Source: Parasponia andersonii (Eukaryota > Streptophyta > Magnoliopsida > Rosales > Cannabaceae). Taken from it: DNA of 64,000 nt. The stretch spans positions 571,765-635,764 of the forward strand of contig JXTB01000090.1 in the NCBI GenBank assembly GCA_002914805.1, read 5' to 3'. This document shows, piece after piece, positions 1 to 10,365 of the stretch. Each line of letters starts with the position of its first letter. Positions within the stretch are counted from its first letter, which is position 1. The notes beneath the pieces are model-generated. The model saw nothing but the letters and a program-made list of their open reading frames with translations, did no database searches and was not told the origin of the DNA. The position numbers and the translations under genes are program-made.

Positions 1-97
1 ATTTCAGGTGAGTATATGCATATTTTTCAGAGTTTTATTGAGGGAAGCATATGTGCCAAAATATGCCTCTTATAATGCATATTTAACCTAATTTCTC
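1..97. mobile_element. Terminus of a foldback (MULE-like) element, cut by the window edge
   Basis: These bases match the right-hand end of the foldback element at 21447-23229. Both share a TATGCATATTTTT block, a CCAAAATATGCCT block, a TGCATATTTWACC block and the terminal ATTTCTC. Identity looks roughly 70% by eye, so this is an older or different subfamily member. The element should continue to the left of the window. The bases after 97 (TATGTATA) would be one copy of its target-site duplication, which cannot be checked without the left flank. Confidence 0.6.
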
Positions 98-1150
98 TAT
101 GTATATTACATTGGTGACATGCTTGTAAATCACATACTATTTTTTGTCAAATGTTTATATTATAATAAGTTGTTTTCTGTCGCATGATCTTTTTTTAATT
201 TATCCTATCTGAAGTTGATTTCTGGCTCCGCCATTATCTGCTGTAGAGTAACAACTTGTAATTAAAAGATTATCCGAATTGATTAGGTTATTAGTAATTT
301 AATATTTTTGGAATCTTTATAGATTATTCTATATTTTTTTTTTTCAGTTTTGACGAAAATCAATTAATGTATAAGAAAATATTAAAATAACCTTCTAGGA
401 TTAAATTTTTTTTTTTTGTTACAACAAACCATAAATTAACTTATATATTAAATTATCCCCTCAATGTCATCTGAATTTATTTAGGGGGACCAAAAAAAAA
501 AAAAAAACCAACCACTAGGTTAAGCTAATGGCCAACCAACCCTTTCATTTTCTTTTTGGGAAAACTTCATAACTACCCATTTTTTTAAGCATTTTTCATA
601 AATATCTGTTTTTGTTTTATTTCATAAATACCCATTTATATACCCTTTTTTGAGAAATGTATACTGCATGGGTTTTATACATGAATTTGTACCGTATTAC
701 ATATTATATGAATAAAAACTATACCTAAAAATTAGTATACATCTCACAATGTATATCACATGTGTAAACTTATACTGTAAATGTAAATCATAGGTAAAAA
801 TTTGCGTCGTAAACATATACCAATCAGTTTGAACGCATACCATAGTACACATTTTATGAATAAAAATTAAATCTAAAAATCGTTATATATTTCAAAATAT
901 ATACTAAGTGTATAAATTTATATTGTAAATATAGATCGCAGGAAAATATTTACATTACACGCATATTTTACATTTGAAATGGAAACCTAAAAGTGAGTAT
1001 TTTTTGAAAATAAAAAAACGGTACTTTTGTAATATAAGGCACGATAGTGGATATTAGGTGTAAATTTCTTTATTTTTTAAACAATAATAACTTCTTTTAC
1101 AACGTTTAACTGTCAAATTATTTCAAGAGTATTTTGTTGATTTAGAATAT
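98..1150. other. AT-rich intergenic stretch with low-complexity tracts
   Basis: No gene is visible here. Poly-T and poly-A runs lie at about 333-345, 408-417 and 492-506. From about 545 to 650 the sequence has the 'cataaatacccatttt' phrasing common in plant intergenic repeats, leading into the tandem repeat listed separately. Reading frames are short and stop-rich on both strands. Confidence 0.5.
665..960. repeat. Imperfect tandem duplication, period about 148 bp
   Basis: Two diverged units follow one another. Both contain TATGAATAAAAA (707 and 855), then a 'atacctaaaaatt/aaatctaaaaatc' block, then 'tgtataaayttatattgtaaat'-type sequence. The offset between matching points is about 148 bp. 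The units are non-coding and degenerate, so the duplication is old. Confidence 0.5.
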
Positions 1151-1162
1151 ATATATATATAC

Positions 1163-1402
1163 GGGCACTAATCTAGTAGGTATTTTTTTTTTTTTATCTA
1201 TGGGTAGGTATCAATTTGGCCAATGAAAATTTAATATGCATATTTCTTTATTGTAAATAAGAAAGAGAAAAAGCATTAATGATGCACGTCTTTTCATGCA
1301 CTTCGTTATAGCCATTGGATCACCATTAGACGGTGATCCAACGGCTAAAAAAAAAAATACATACCCATAGGTAAAAAAAAAAAATACCTATTGGATTGGT
1401 AA

Positions 1403-1404
<2 letters not shown>
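1163..1404 (+). mobile_element. MITE, family A, copy 1
   Basis: This is a 242-bp element with terminal inverted repeats. The left end reads GGGCACTAATCTAGTAGGTA; the right end in reverse complement reads GGTTACCAATCCAATAGGTA. Poly-T/poly-A runs and an ACCTATGGGTA-type block sit inside each end. Internally it carries a GGATCACCATTAGACGGTGATCC palindrome-like core, shared with copy 4 at 28197-28446. It has no coding capacity. The flanks are (TA)-rich, so the target duplication cannot be defined. Confidence 0.7.

Positions 1405-1436
<32 letters not shown>
1404..1436. repeat. (TA)n microsatellite
   Basis: About 16 TA units immediately follow the right end of MITE copy 1. Confidence 0.85.
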
Positions 1437-1439
<3 letters not shown>

Positions 1440-2014
1440 TTCAAAGCAAAATATAATTGAGGTGTAAAATAGATTAGAAAAAAAGATATTGCTAGCACTC
1501 CTCTAAGGAAGAGAGAATACTACTAAAATACAGGAAAAGCAAAAAATATAAAATAAAATAAAAAACAAAACAAAAAAACAAAAAAAGAACTATTTCATTA
1601 AATCATTCTAATCTATAGAAAGACAAGCTAAACAATGTCTATTAATCCAAAGAAAAAAGGAAATGAGAACTGAATGTCCCAACATCCTATTTCGGTTCCT
1701 AACAGTAAGAAAAGCCAATTTAGTACAAGCTTCATGTACTAAGCAATTCAAACGAACATCTGTCTATGTTAAAAATCTGACAATTTCTCTTTTCAAAAGA
1801 GAAAACTCAGGTGGGGAGGGCTTTTATGAAATGGTCAATGTTTATTGGCATAAAATTTTGTCCATGGAAGAGGATGCGTTGACAATCATTCAATATCTCA
1901 CTGAAAGAGTAATCTGTTGACAATGTATTCTGCGCCTTTTTCTTGTTTAATTAATTGCCCGACTTCTTGATTAACTATACATTTATGATGACTTTTCATA
2001 TCACTTACTAACAT
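1437..2014. other. Gene-free stretch with an unrecognised 85-codon open frame
   Basis: An open frame lies at 1663-1920 (+) and another at 1898-2095 (-). Neither shows a domain I recognise. The region is less repetitive than its surroundings and could be a fragment of an old gene or element interior, but codon use gives no support. I do not call a gene. Confidence 0.3.
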
Positions 2015-4217
2015 TGAAAAAACTTGGAATTTTCGAAGATAATTTGGACATTTTACCAATTTTCTGGATATAATAATAGAGGGTCTAATTTGCAAAAATT
2101 TTGTATTGAATGACTATATTGCAATTTGGGAGACCAGTTTGAAAGAGATTTGAATAACTGGGGACTATTGTGTAATTTTTTAAAAATTGCACAGTCCCCA
2201 TTAAAACAGGGCCATGTGACCTTGTCACTTCTATCTCTCTCTTCTCTCTCCCTCGCCCTTGACCTCTCTATCTCACTCTCGCTCTCGGTTCCCTCTCGAC
2301 CGAAGGAAAGAGCTGCCGCCGCAGCTCACCTCAAGCATCATCCGGTCGACCAAGCAGTAGGCAGAGCTCCCCCAGGTCACCACGAGCCTGCCGCCAACCT
2401 CTAGGAGCCGCTGGAGAAGCCGCCGGAGAAGCCAACGTCGCCGGAGAAGGAGGAGGAGCCATGAAGGAGTTTTCGTCACCGGCGATGGTTTCGGCCACCG
2501 TTTGACATCTAATTGGGCTCATTGGATTCCTCTTGTTGCAAAGATCGTTAAGTTATATATATCTTAACCCTATACTAACCGAATCAAAAATTGTCATTTT
2601 TGGATATTTTGAACTTTAAGTTTGACTTTTTAATCCGGACGTTGGATCGTATTTCTGTTGTCATTTTTGAATTGTACTCGAAAAATGAGAAAGTTTGATA
2701 TATACGCACGAAAATCAATATCAGAAGGCTAAGATTTGCCTCGATTTATGTGCTACCTGTCTAGTATGGGCTTGGACCTAAATTGGACAAGTTATATGTC
2801 TGACCTAGCTATTTTGGGTGCTAGGAATTAAGTGAAGAAGTCCGTTTATGGATTTGAAACTTTGTTGGGAAGTTGATTTTTCGTAAGAGGATAATTGAGG
2901 GCTTGGAATCAGTTTCTGACCCTCCAGGTAATCATCAATAATACTTCAAGAATTCAATAGCGTGGTATCGCTATTCTTATAAGGTAGGGACTCAATTACC
3001 TTCATTTTATACAATTTTCGAATAATACTTATTTTTTGCAATATTTGAGAAAAAATATGGTTTTTTAATTATTTGAATATATGTGGTGGAATGTGATTGT
3101 ATGATATATATATACTATATTATTCTGGAAATTTTCTGAGTTATTTTTGGGTATATCAAAAATAGGGCCGTTACGCTGTCTATTTTTCTATAAAAACCAA
3201 ATATGCTTATTTTATTAAAACACCAGAGCACGACTATTTTCACACTTCAATTCTATATTACACATGTTATAGGGTCATACATGAGCATCATGTTAACATC
3301 GTGAGTTTACAGTGTAGCGTTGCATGCCCTACTATCAGTGTAGAGTGCGTAAACTTGCACGGGGTTTTGTTACTTCTGATTACCTCCCCATTTGGTAGAC
3401 GTAGGCAATTTGGTTTGTTCCTCCAAATTTGGTAAGCAACACATGGGTATCCCTCTGAGTATAAGCTTAGGTGTCAGGCAGGTTGTTAGGTATAATTAGT
3501 ATCATCATCCTGGTGTTTCCACATATGAAAAGATGTGAGCTCATAGGTATGAGTTGATTTGTGTCATGTGCATTTGAATTAAATAATTTTAATTTTACTG
3601 TTTTATTTATACATATACCTATGGATTTCTGATTTTGGATCATTATATATATATATATATATATGTATTGGCTTTAAACTAACCATGTAGGAACTTTTTA
3701 TCACTAAAATGTTTTCAATCGGGGTAACTATTTTTCCTACTAGACATTGTGTGCTCACCCCCCCACCTTCCTCCTCAGGTGGTATCCAGTGTGATCTTGG
3801 TGATAAAGAGGAATAAGAGACTATCTTGATTGTAGTTTGTTGTCTTGGTAATGCTTGAAGTGCGTTGTTGTAGTGTTTGGACGGTTTGAGTTTTGTTTTA
3901 GCATTAAACAAAGACTAATACATTCTATTTTTGGTCTGTGAACTCATGTATGCTATTCTGGTATTTGATTTTGATGTGAACGATGATGATGATTGATAGA
4001 TTTATATTTAACTTACGTTTTTCAGCATTTATTTAATCTATGTTTAATGGTATACACGAACTCTAGGAGAGGTTCACGGGATGAAATTCTAATTATTTTA
4101 TTTAAATGGACTGTTTTATAAAAGTAAAACTTTTTAATATTTTTCAAATAAATCAAAGAATTTCCCATTTTCATAAAATTTTCCTTCTGTCACTACTCCG
4201 AATTTTAGGTTGTGACA
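2015..4217 (+). mobile_element. Probable solo LTR of a Ty3/gypsy-type retrotransposon
   Basis: This 2.2-kb block resembles the large LTRs at 10366-13316 and 18870-24557 in layout. It has a CT-rich then CCGCCG-rich stretch (about 2230-2500), a TCGTACATGAG-like block near 3271, a 'gtagacgtaggcaatttggtt' block near 3397, a 'tgctcacccc...caggtg' block near 3752, and the terminal GGTTGTGACA at 4217. AACAT follows that end, and the same AACAT precedes a TG at 2015, giving a candidate 5-bp duplication with TG...CA termini. No primer-binding site follows the right end, as expected for a solo LTR. The LTR identity is fairly clear; the left boundary is less certain because it rests mainly on that duplication. 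Short open frames inside the GC-rich part are not genes. Confidence 0.55.
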
Positions 4218-5536
4218 AACATTGTTTTAAAAGTGGACGGTGAGATTAATTATTTGGTTCAAGAAATCTCTTTTTGCATTAGAATATGGTTTTTTAATAG
4301 TTTTTTAAATGTTTTTTTAATTTTAAATAGTAGATTCGTTTTTCCAAAGAAAAAAACCGGGGGAAAAGGAGAGTTATATATNAAAATTTCAAATCAAATA
4401 CAAGATGTCTTTACAATTTACCCTAAAATCTTTATTCTGAATAAAAAATTCTAGTTAGACTTATTGGTCAGTACGACGAATATGCACATTGTTGGAGTCA
4501 TTGTATAAACTATAGTTGAAAAGTGATTGCAATTTAGTTCTGCATTATATAAGAGCAAGCTTTTAGGGTTACTAACTCTTTTATCAAAAATGAATAAGTC
4601 ATGTATCCATCATTAACCGCACACGAATGATTCCCTCGAATTTTTCCACAAGATTTATATCACTCTTTTTCATATTAGGCCAATGTTTTGGTTTTCAGTT
4701 CTTTTTTATAAACTTTCAGAACCGTATGTATCATACCTCTCCCTCGTCAAGTTGTCATAGTTTGTCTATTTATAATTTACCCCAAGATTTTGTGTTCATT
4801 ACATATGCGTAGTCCATCAATATGGCTTGATATAAATCATTAGTTTAACAAAGTCTCTTTTCTCTCTTCTGTCTTTATACTCGAAGCGATCGCGGAGATC
4901 AGAAGTCTCTCGGCCTTTTTGGTATGAGTTCTCTTTTTCTTTTCTCAATCGTATTTGCTTTTATTTTTAAATAATCATTTCGTTTATAAAAATAGTTATA
5001 TACGTAGATCTAAATGTATGACGTTTTTAGTTCACTCAGATATAGATTTGTGGTAGTTTTGGTTTATTAATATGGTTATCATATAAATTAAGTTGTATCA
5101 TTTACGATTCATCTTTGAAGAATTTATTATTATTGATGATTAGATCTTATAGAAAATTTTTTGTTGAATCAATTAGAAGTATTAATTAAGATAATGAAGA
5201 ATCGAAACGAACTATTGAAGAGTTCTCGTGCATTTTTCATGAAGTTTTTCTCCAATATTATTGACGGGGATTATATTTGCTTAGAAATCGATGAAGATTT
5301 TTTTAATTTTTAAGTTTATGAATCAATTTCATGAGTCTCATTGTAATAGATCCTATGTAACCTGATCTACTATTATAACCTTTATTAATTGAGTTCAATG
5401 AAATTGTTTCCTCAATGTAGAATATATATTACACATATAACATTACTAAAGCATATGTATTGTGGTCTACTACGGTATGCATTATTCTTTTGGAGACACA
5501 ATCAACATGATCATGATTCATATTCAGCTCATAGGT
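4218..5536. other. AT-rich intergenic stretch, no gene seen
   Basis: The only undetermined base in the window is the N at 4382, inside a purine-rich then AT-rich stretch. A short pyrimidine-rich segment at about 4851-4925 ending in TCTCGGCCTTTTTGG looks faintly like a transcribed leader or the 5' part of U2 snRNA, but nothing around it supports that. The rest is AT-rich without open frames of interest. Confidence 0.4.
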
Positions 5537-5763
5537 AGGATCATAATTCAAAAAGTATTTTTTTTAAACCTATCTATAGGTATCTCTTTTTTAGTTGTTG
5601 GCTCATTATCTAACGGAGTATCATGATTTGAAGAATTAGAAAAAAATAATAATAACAATAAATACACATTATTTAATATCCTTTTTCTATTTATCTTTTA
5701 CTATAAAAAAAAGTGTGTGATGAATTTTAAATGAGCAAAAAAAAACTTACTCGATTGGTGCTG
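5537..5763 (-). mobile_element. MITE, family A, subfamily 2, copy in reverse orientation
   Basis: The left end (GGATCATAATTCAAAAAGTA) is a degraded form of the family terminus. The right end in reverse complement reads AGCACCAATCGAGTAAGTTT. The interior shares the 'gtgtgatgaattttaaatgag' and 'atctaacgg' blocks with the copy at 8172-8385. It lies 13 bp from the next copy, in the opposite orientation. Confidence 0.55.
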
Positions 5764-5776
5764 TATATTTATATAT

Positions 5777-6011
5777 GGGTCCTAATCCAATAAGTATTAT
5801 TTTTTAGGTATTTATTTACCCAATTAAAATTGACATGAATTCATCTTATACTTTTTTTTCATGTTAAAAAAAATAGAGAGAGAGAAAAAAACATTAAATA
5901 TATATATATATATATATTTTTTCGATTCAACTACTTAAATTATTATAATTATTAGATAATGATCAAACGGCTAAAAAAATTTTGGTGAAAAAATACCTAT
6001 TGGATTGGCCC
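5777..6011 (+). mobile_element. MITE, family A, subfamily 2
   Basis: The left terminus is GGGTCCTAATCCAATAAGTA; the right terminus in reverse complement is GGGCCAATCCAATAGGTATT. Inside are a run of (GA), a (TA)n tract, and 'ttagataatgatcaaacggctaaaa'-type sequence that reads in reverse in the copy at 8172-8385. No coding capacity. Confidence 0.65.
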
Positions 6012-6149
6012 ATTTTAAGTAAATATTTTGTATATATATTACATATATTATAATTTATATTTATCAATTCGGCGGGAAAAAAAAAAAAAGGAAATGAGAA
6101 GAGTGGGTTGGGATAGACCTGTTTTCAGTTTAAGTATACTATGCAACTA

Positions 6150-6260
6150 TTCTATGGGCACCACTCGACTCTAATATGGTTAGGTTGGAATCGAAGCCCT
6201 TGAGCATTTAAAAGCAACACCAAAAGTGTGTGCCAACTGAATTTAACCTTAATCAATAGA
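6150..6260 (-). mobile_element. Possible tRNA-derived SINE fragment
   Basis: Read on the minus strand, TTCAGTTGG (around 6246-6233) resembles a Pol III A box and GGCTTCGATTCC (6198-6187) a B box. Their separation of about 45 bp is normal for tRNA-derived promoters. The words between them ('cttttggtgttgctttt') resemble plant SINE heads. I see neither a clear 3' tail nor target-site duplications, so this is a tentative call. Confidence 0.35.
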
Positions 6261-6261
6261 A

Positions 6262-8171
6262 AGAATAAGCTGACAAAATAATTATAAACACGGCCATCAG
6301 AAATTAATATGCACGTACTTAAGAAAAAAAATAATACGTATATGTCACTCAATTTTCTAAAATGAATAATCAGACTCTAAAATGTCCGGTGGGAAATGTT
6401 CTAATAAAATAATGTTAACTCGGTCAATTAAGCAAGTGTTTTTTTTTTCACCTAATTTTATAAGCATATTCTTATTGAGGCAAATAAAATACGCAAAGCA
6501 GAGCTACAAGAAATTCCACTAATTTATTGAAACGTGACGTACATTATAATAGAAATTCTAAAATATGCATGATTATCATGGTTTAACGTCATTAGTTACA
6601 AAAATTTTGATATGCTTCGCTTTAATTATGGTAGGAAAAAAAAAATTCGTGATCAGAGTTGATATGACATAGTTTGATCATATACAATCACAGTTCCATT
6701 AAATAATATTTGGAAGTTCTAATATCTTATTAATTTGGTTACGCGTCAGCGTATCCATAAATAAATACAAATAAGAGTTCCCTTCAGTGTATCAATTTTG
6801 TTTTTCAAAGAACCAAAATGGACTTTTTTTTTTTTTGAGATAAAAGAACCAAAATGGTTAAGTGTAAAAACAAACCCAAATTAAAACTAATTAAAGATTA
6901 AGTTTTTGTATCGTTTGGATTAAAGTGAAAATTCATAATCTTGCTTTTTTTTTTCCCCTTTTTTTAGGCATGCAATACTCTGTTATTTTTTACCGCTTCA
7001 AGGCACTTGAATGATGGTACTAGCTAGAATGAGTAAAACACAAAATACTCCGTTCTTTGCACTTGAATAATGTTTTTATTTTTATCTTTTTTCTTTTTTA
7101 AAACCGTTGAATAACGACCTAACAATTAAAAAAATACCAAACCATTTATAAAATATGATAATGGGATAATATTTTCTATTGTTACTCGATTATGAAAGTT
7201 ATCCGTTGTGCGGCCGAACGGACCTCCCACATGGTTCAGAGACAGCTGCAGAGGGATTCTTGCGCTTCAAGAAACTATTGGACGGCGGTCATTGTATTGG
7301 ATTTATAACTGACTATTAAAATACTAGGCCGAGCTTTCTTGATCTTATTTGCGTCCAAATTATTGTCATTTTTATACAAATATTCAATGATATAAATACA
7401 TTAATTTTACGTAAAAAATAACCATGCATCATTTGTCATTTTCTTACATTTATTCTTTATCTATTATTTATATTCTTGAAGTCAGATGGAAAAAAAAAAA
7501 AAAAATTATGTCTATTATCTATATTCTTGAAGGCATAAGAAACATGCAAAGGAAACATATGATGAATGTCGGAGGAATTCATTTTACAAAATGAACTCTA
7601 ATGATATTAGTGCTATTGGAATTTTTATGGAACATTCTAAGTTTGTATGCCGGGTTTTATCTTTCCCTGAAAGAATTCAACAATTTGTGCCTATGAAAGT
7701 TATCATAAAAGTAATTAAATTGTCTCAATCTTTTTAAATGAATGTACTTTCATTCACTCCAACAATCACTCTAATACAAATATCAAAGAAGGAAAAAAAA
7801 AAAAAAAAAAGATAACCATGACTAAATATTTATCAAAGCATTGGATTTGACTAGTATCCACATAGGGGGAAAAAAGGAAAGAAAATCGAGCGTGAAATAA
7901 AAGTAATATACTATAAGGGACATAATTAGAGATCTCAAAAATCTCTTTGCTTTTTTCGAATCACTTTCCACCCACCATTGGTGAATTGTCTCTAGCTCTT
8001 TCGATTGATATAATAATAATTCATTATAATCAGAAATAGCTATCTTTAACAGTATAAATTCTAGTAGATATGAATAGTAGAAGGTTTATATCTTAAAAGA
8101 AATCCACCGAAAAATAGGATCGGCCGAGTTCAATCTTTATGCCATGCACCCAGTTTCTTCCCTGTATATAT
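6262..8171. other. AT-rich intergenic stretch with one GC-richer island
   Basis: No gene was recognised. A short GC-richer island at about 7200-7340 (containing GTGCGGCCGAACGGACC and TGGACGGCGGTC) stands out but has no open frame. Around 7450-7550 the phrase 'tatctatattcttgaag' occurs twice on either side of a poly-A run. Otherwise the stretch is low-complexity A/T with poly-A or poly-T runs near 6080, 6437, 6825, 7490 and 7793. Confidence 0.4.
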
Positions 8172-8385
8172 AGTTCCTAATTTAATAGTTATTTTTTTTA
8201 GCCGTTAGATTATTATTCAATAATTATTATAATTTGAGTAGTTGGAGAAAAAAAAACTCATTAGTTAATGTTTTTTTTTCCTCTCCACTTTTTAATATGA
8301 AAAAATACACGTGATGAATTTTAATTAGAAAAAATAATATTTACAGATAGGTAAAAAAAAAGAATAAACCTACTGGATTGGTGTC
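8172..8385 (-). mobile_element. MITE, family A, subfamily 2, reverse copy
   Basis: Left end AGTTCCTAATTTAATAGTTA; right end in reverse complement AGACACCAATCCAGTAGGTT. The interior shows TTAGCCGTTAGATTATTATT, the reverse complement of the block in the copy at 5777-6011. It is non-coding. The AT-rich flanks hide any target-site duplication. Confidence 0.6.
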
Positions 8386-8406
8386 TTTGGTCTTTATATA
8401 TATATG

Positions 8407-8759
8407 GTAAGTCATATTAGATTGTATTAGATATATTGTATTATATCATATTATACTGTATTACATTGTATTAATATTTTGCTTTTGAGTGATGTATTGT
8501 AATATGTCTAAAACATATTAAGTTCGATCTATAGTGGGTATTGGGTAGATAGATAATAATTAAAGAAAAATGAGACTAAATAAGAGGAGAAAAAATAATG
8601 AGAGAAAATAAAAGTAGAAAATAAGAAGAGAGAAAATAGTAATATAGAGTTAAAGACTTAAAAAAATTATGAGAGAGAATATATAAAGAAAATGTTATGT
8701 GAGAGAATGAGAATTGAGGATGTTGAAAGAATCACAAATACAATCTAATATGATATTAC
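8407..8759. mobile_element. Possible second MITE family with ~24-bp terminal inverted repeats
   Basis: The left end reads GTAAGTCATATTAGATTGTA; the right end in reverse complement reads GTAATATCATATTAGATTGTA. Between them is a purine-rich core on the plus strand (about 8570-8710, mostly GA/AAA words). There is no coding capacity. The A/T bias makes chance inverted repeats more likely, so confidence is moderate. Confidence 0.4.
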
Positions 8760-10214
8760 AATACACTCATTTTATGTGCATTAGCTAATCTTTTATTAGC
8801 CATATTAATTCAATATCAAGTTATACACTACAAGATCACTAGTAAACATAGCAATGTATTATGGGCAGTTTAGTATTATTGTGTTATTATGATGCAACGG
8901 TGTTGTAGTTGAGCAAAAAATAGTTATGAAAAAAGGTCTAGGTGTTTATATATATTTATTTATATACTGTTTAAAAATAATATTTAAGTGCTTGGTAAAC
9001 TATAAATTCTCTATATTAGAAAATGACATTTTAAGAACGTTTATATTGTGATAACATAATTAACTTTGTAAAAACAACCCTTACTAGCTCACTTTAAATA
9101 TACGATTACACAAGAGTTATTAAATTTGCGAACCAAAAACACATACTTACCAAATGCCTTACATCCCTTTTTTTCTCTAACTACTCTTAGAAGCTAAAAA
9201 CATCATTTATAGGATCAGTTTGGTAGAACTATAAATCTTGAGGAAAATACTTTTAACTTTATTGAAAGAAAGCGTAAAATAACTGCGTGTTTAGTAAACC
9301 ATAATTTTAAAGTGCTATGACTTGAAAAAGTTCATGTATTAAAATGTTTGATAAACTGTATGACTGAATTATTGTACAAATATAAAATGACCAAAATAAA
9401 CATCATTATACAATTATGCATATTTTGGAAAGATCTTATTAATATTTTTTATAATTATGCATACTTTGTACATAGTAAATATATTAATAATTTTTTTTAA
9501 GAAAATTGATATGAAAATAAACTCAATTAAATTAGTTACTCAGTTTATTTTATCTTATTTTATTTTACTTTATTTTCATTTGAATTTAAAATTTTAATAA
9601 AGAGTCAATTTAGCAATTTCAAAATAACTAATATGAAGAGTACTTTAGCTAATTATGATGCAAACATATTAATACTTTTTAAAAAAAAATTAATATGAAA
9701 ATATACTCAATTAAATTAGTTATTCAATTAAATGTTTGGCACTTTTGCTTTCAAGTGAGAATAATTTAACTATTATGATTTATTCATTAAAAGATAAGGC
9801 AGATACCCGCATAATCTAAAATGCAAAACTGACTTATACTGACTTTAACTTTTGGTTTTAGTTTTAGCTTTTGATTTTTAGGTTTTTACCAAACATCCTT
9901 TGGCTAATAAATTAATCAAAAAATACTTTTACCTTGTTAGAAAAGCTAAACTAAATTGGACTATAGTCAATCCCAAACTAGACCTAATTATACTAATATA
10001 ATTTAGTGTTTAATACAGAGTAAGATTTTTATTTCTAAAATTTCATTTGTATTGTGGTAAATTAGACTTCATCATTTGGATGGTAACAGATAAGTTTCCA
10101 AGTTTACCTTTAAAATATTTGATCTTAGAGAAACAAAAATAAATTGACGTAAATACTTTCCTTTTTAAGTGTTTTGAAATAAAGAGTATTATTAAAAGTT
10201 GTTAATTGATTTTA
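8760..10214. other. AT-rich stretch, probably decayed transposon sequence
   Basis: No gene. The words 'aagtgcttggtaaactata' (about 8980) and 'tttttaccaaacatcctttgg' (about 9882) resemble inverted ends of a common class of plant non-autonomous DNA elements, with the phrase 'atgaaaatawactcaattaaattagtta' occurring twice between them (about 9510 and 9694). I cannot fix boundaries or a target-site duplication. Confidence 0.35.
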
Positions 10215-10365
10215 TAAAACTGTTAACTCATGCATGGTGTGGCATATTAACACCAAATGGAGGTTGTGTGGTTGATTATCCTTCTAACCATTATTCTATA
10301 TTATTTCACTTGTATTCTTTGTATTGTATTTGAATTTCGAAACAAAATTTTTTTAAAGAGGGGAA
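10215..10365 (+). mobile_element. 3' end of a gypsy-type element interior, upstream of LTR copy 1
   Basis: This block is closely similar to 18715-18869, which lies just upstream of LTR copy 2. Shared words include TGTGGCATATTAA, CCAAATGGAGG and TATCCTTCTAACCATTATTC. It ends in a purine-rich stretch (AAAGAGGGGAA), the counterpart of the polypurine tract before copy 2. LTR copy 1 therefore has element interior on its left as well as a primer-binding site on its right. A lone element would not give this. Confidence 0.6.

Noticed and set aside
2126..2522. Three overlapping open frames (Ser/Leu-rich and Arg-rich) in a GC-rich patch
   Set aside because: They fall in the CT/CCGCCG-rich segment of an LTR that is repeated in kind at 10.7 and 19.2 kb; no domain, and composition alone explains openness.
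4851..4930. TCTCGGCCTTTTTGG resembling the 5' part of U2 snRNA
   Set aside because: Only about 14 bases match, with an inserted T. The branch-site-recognition part and the plant snRNA upstream element are absent.
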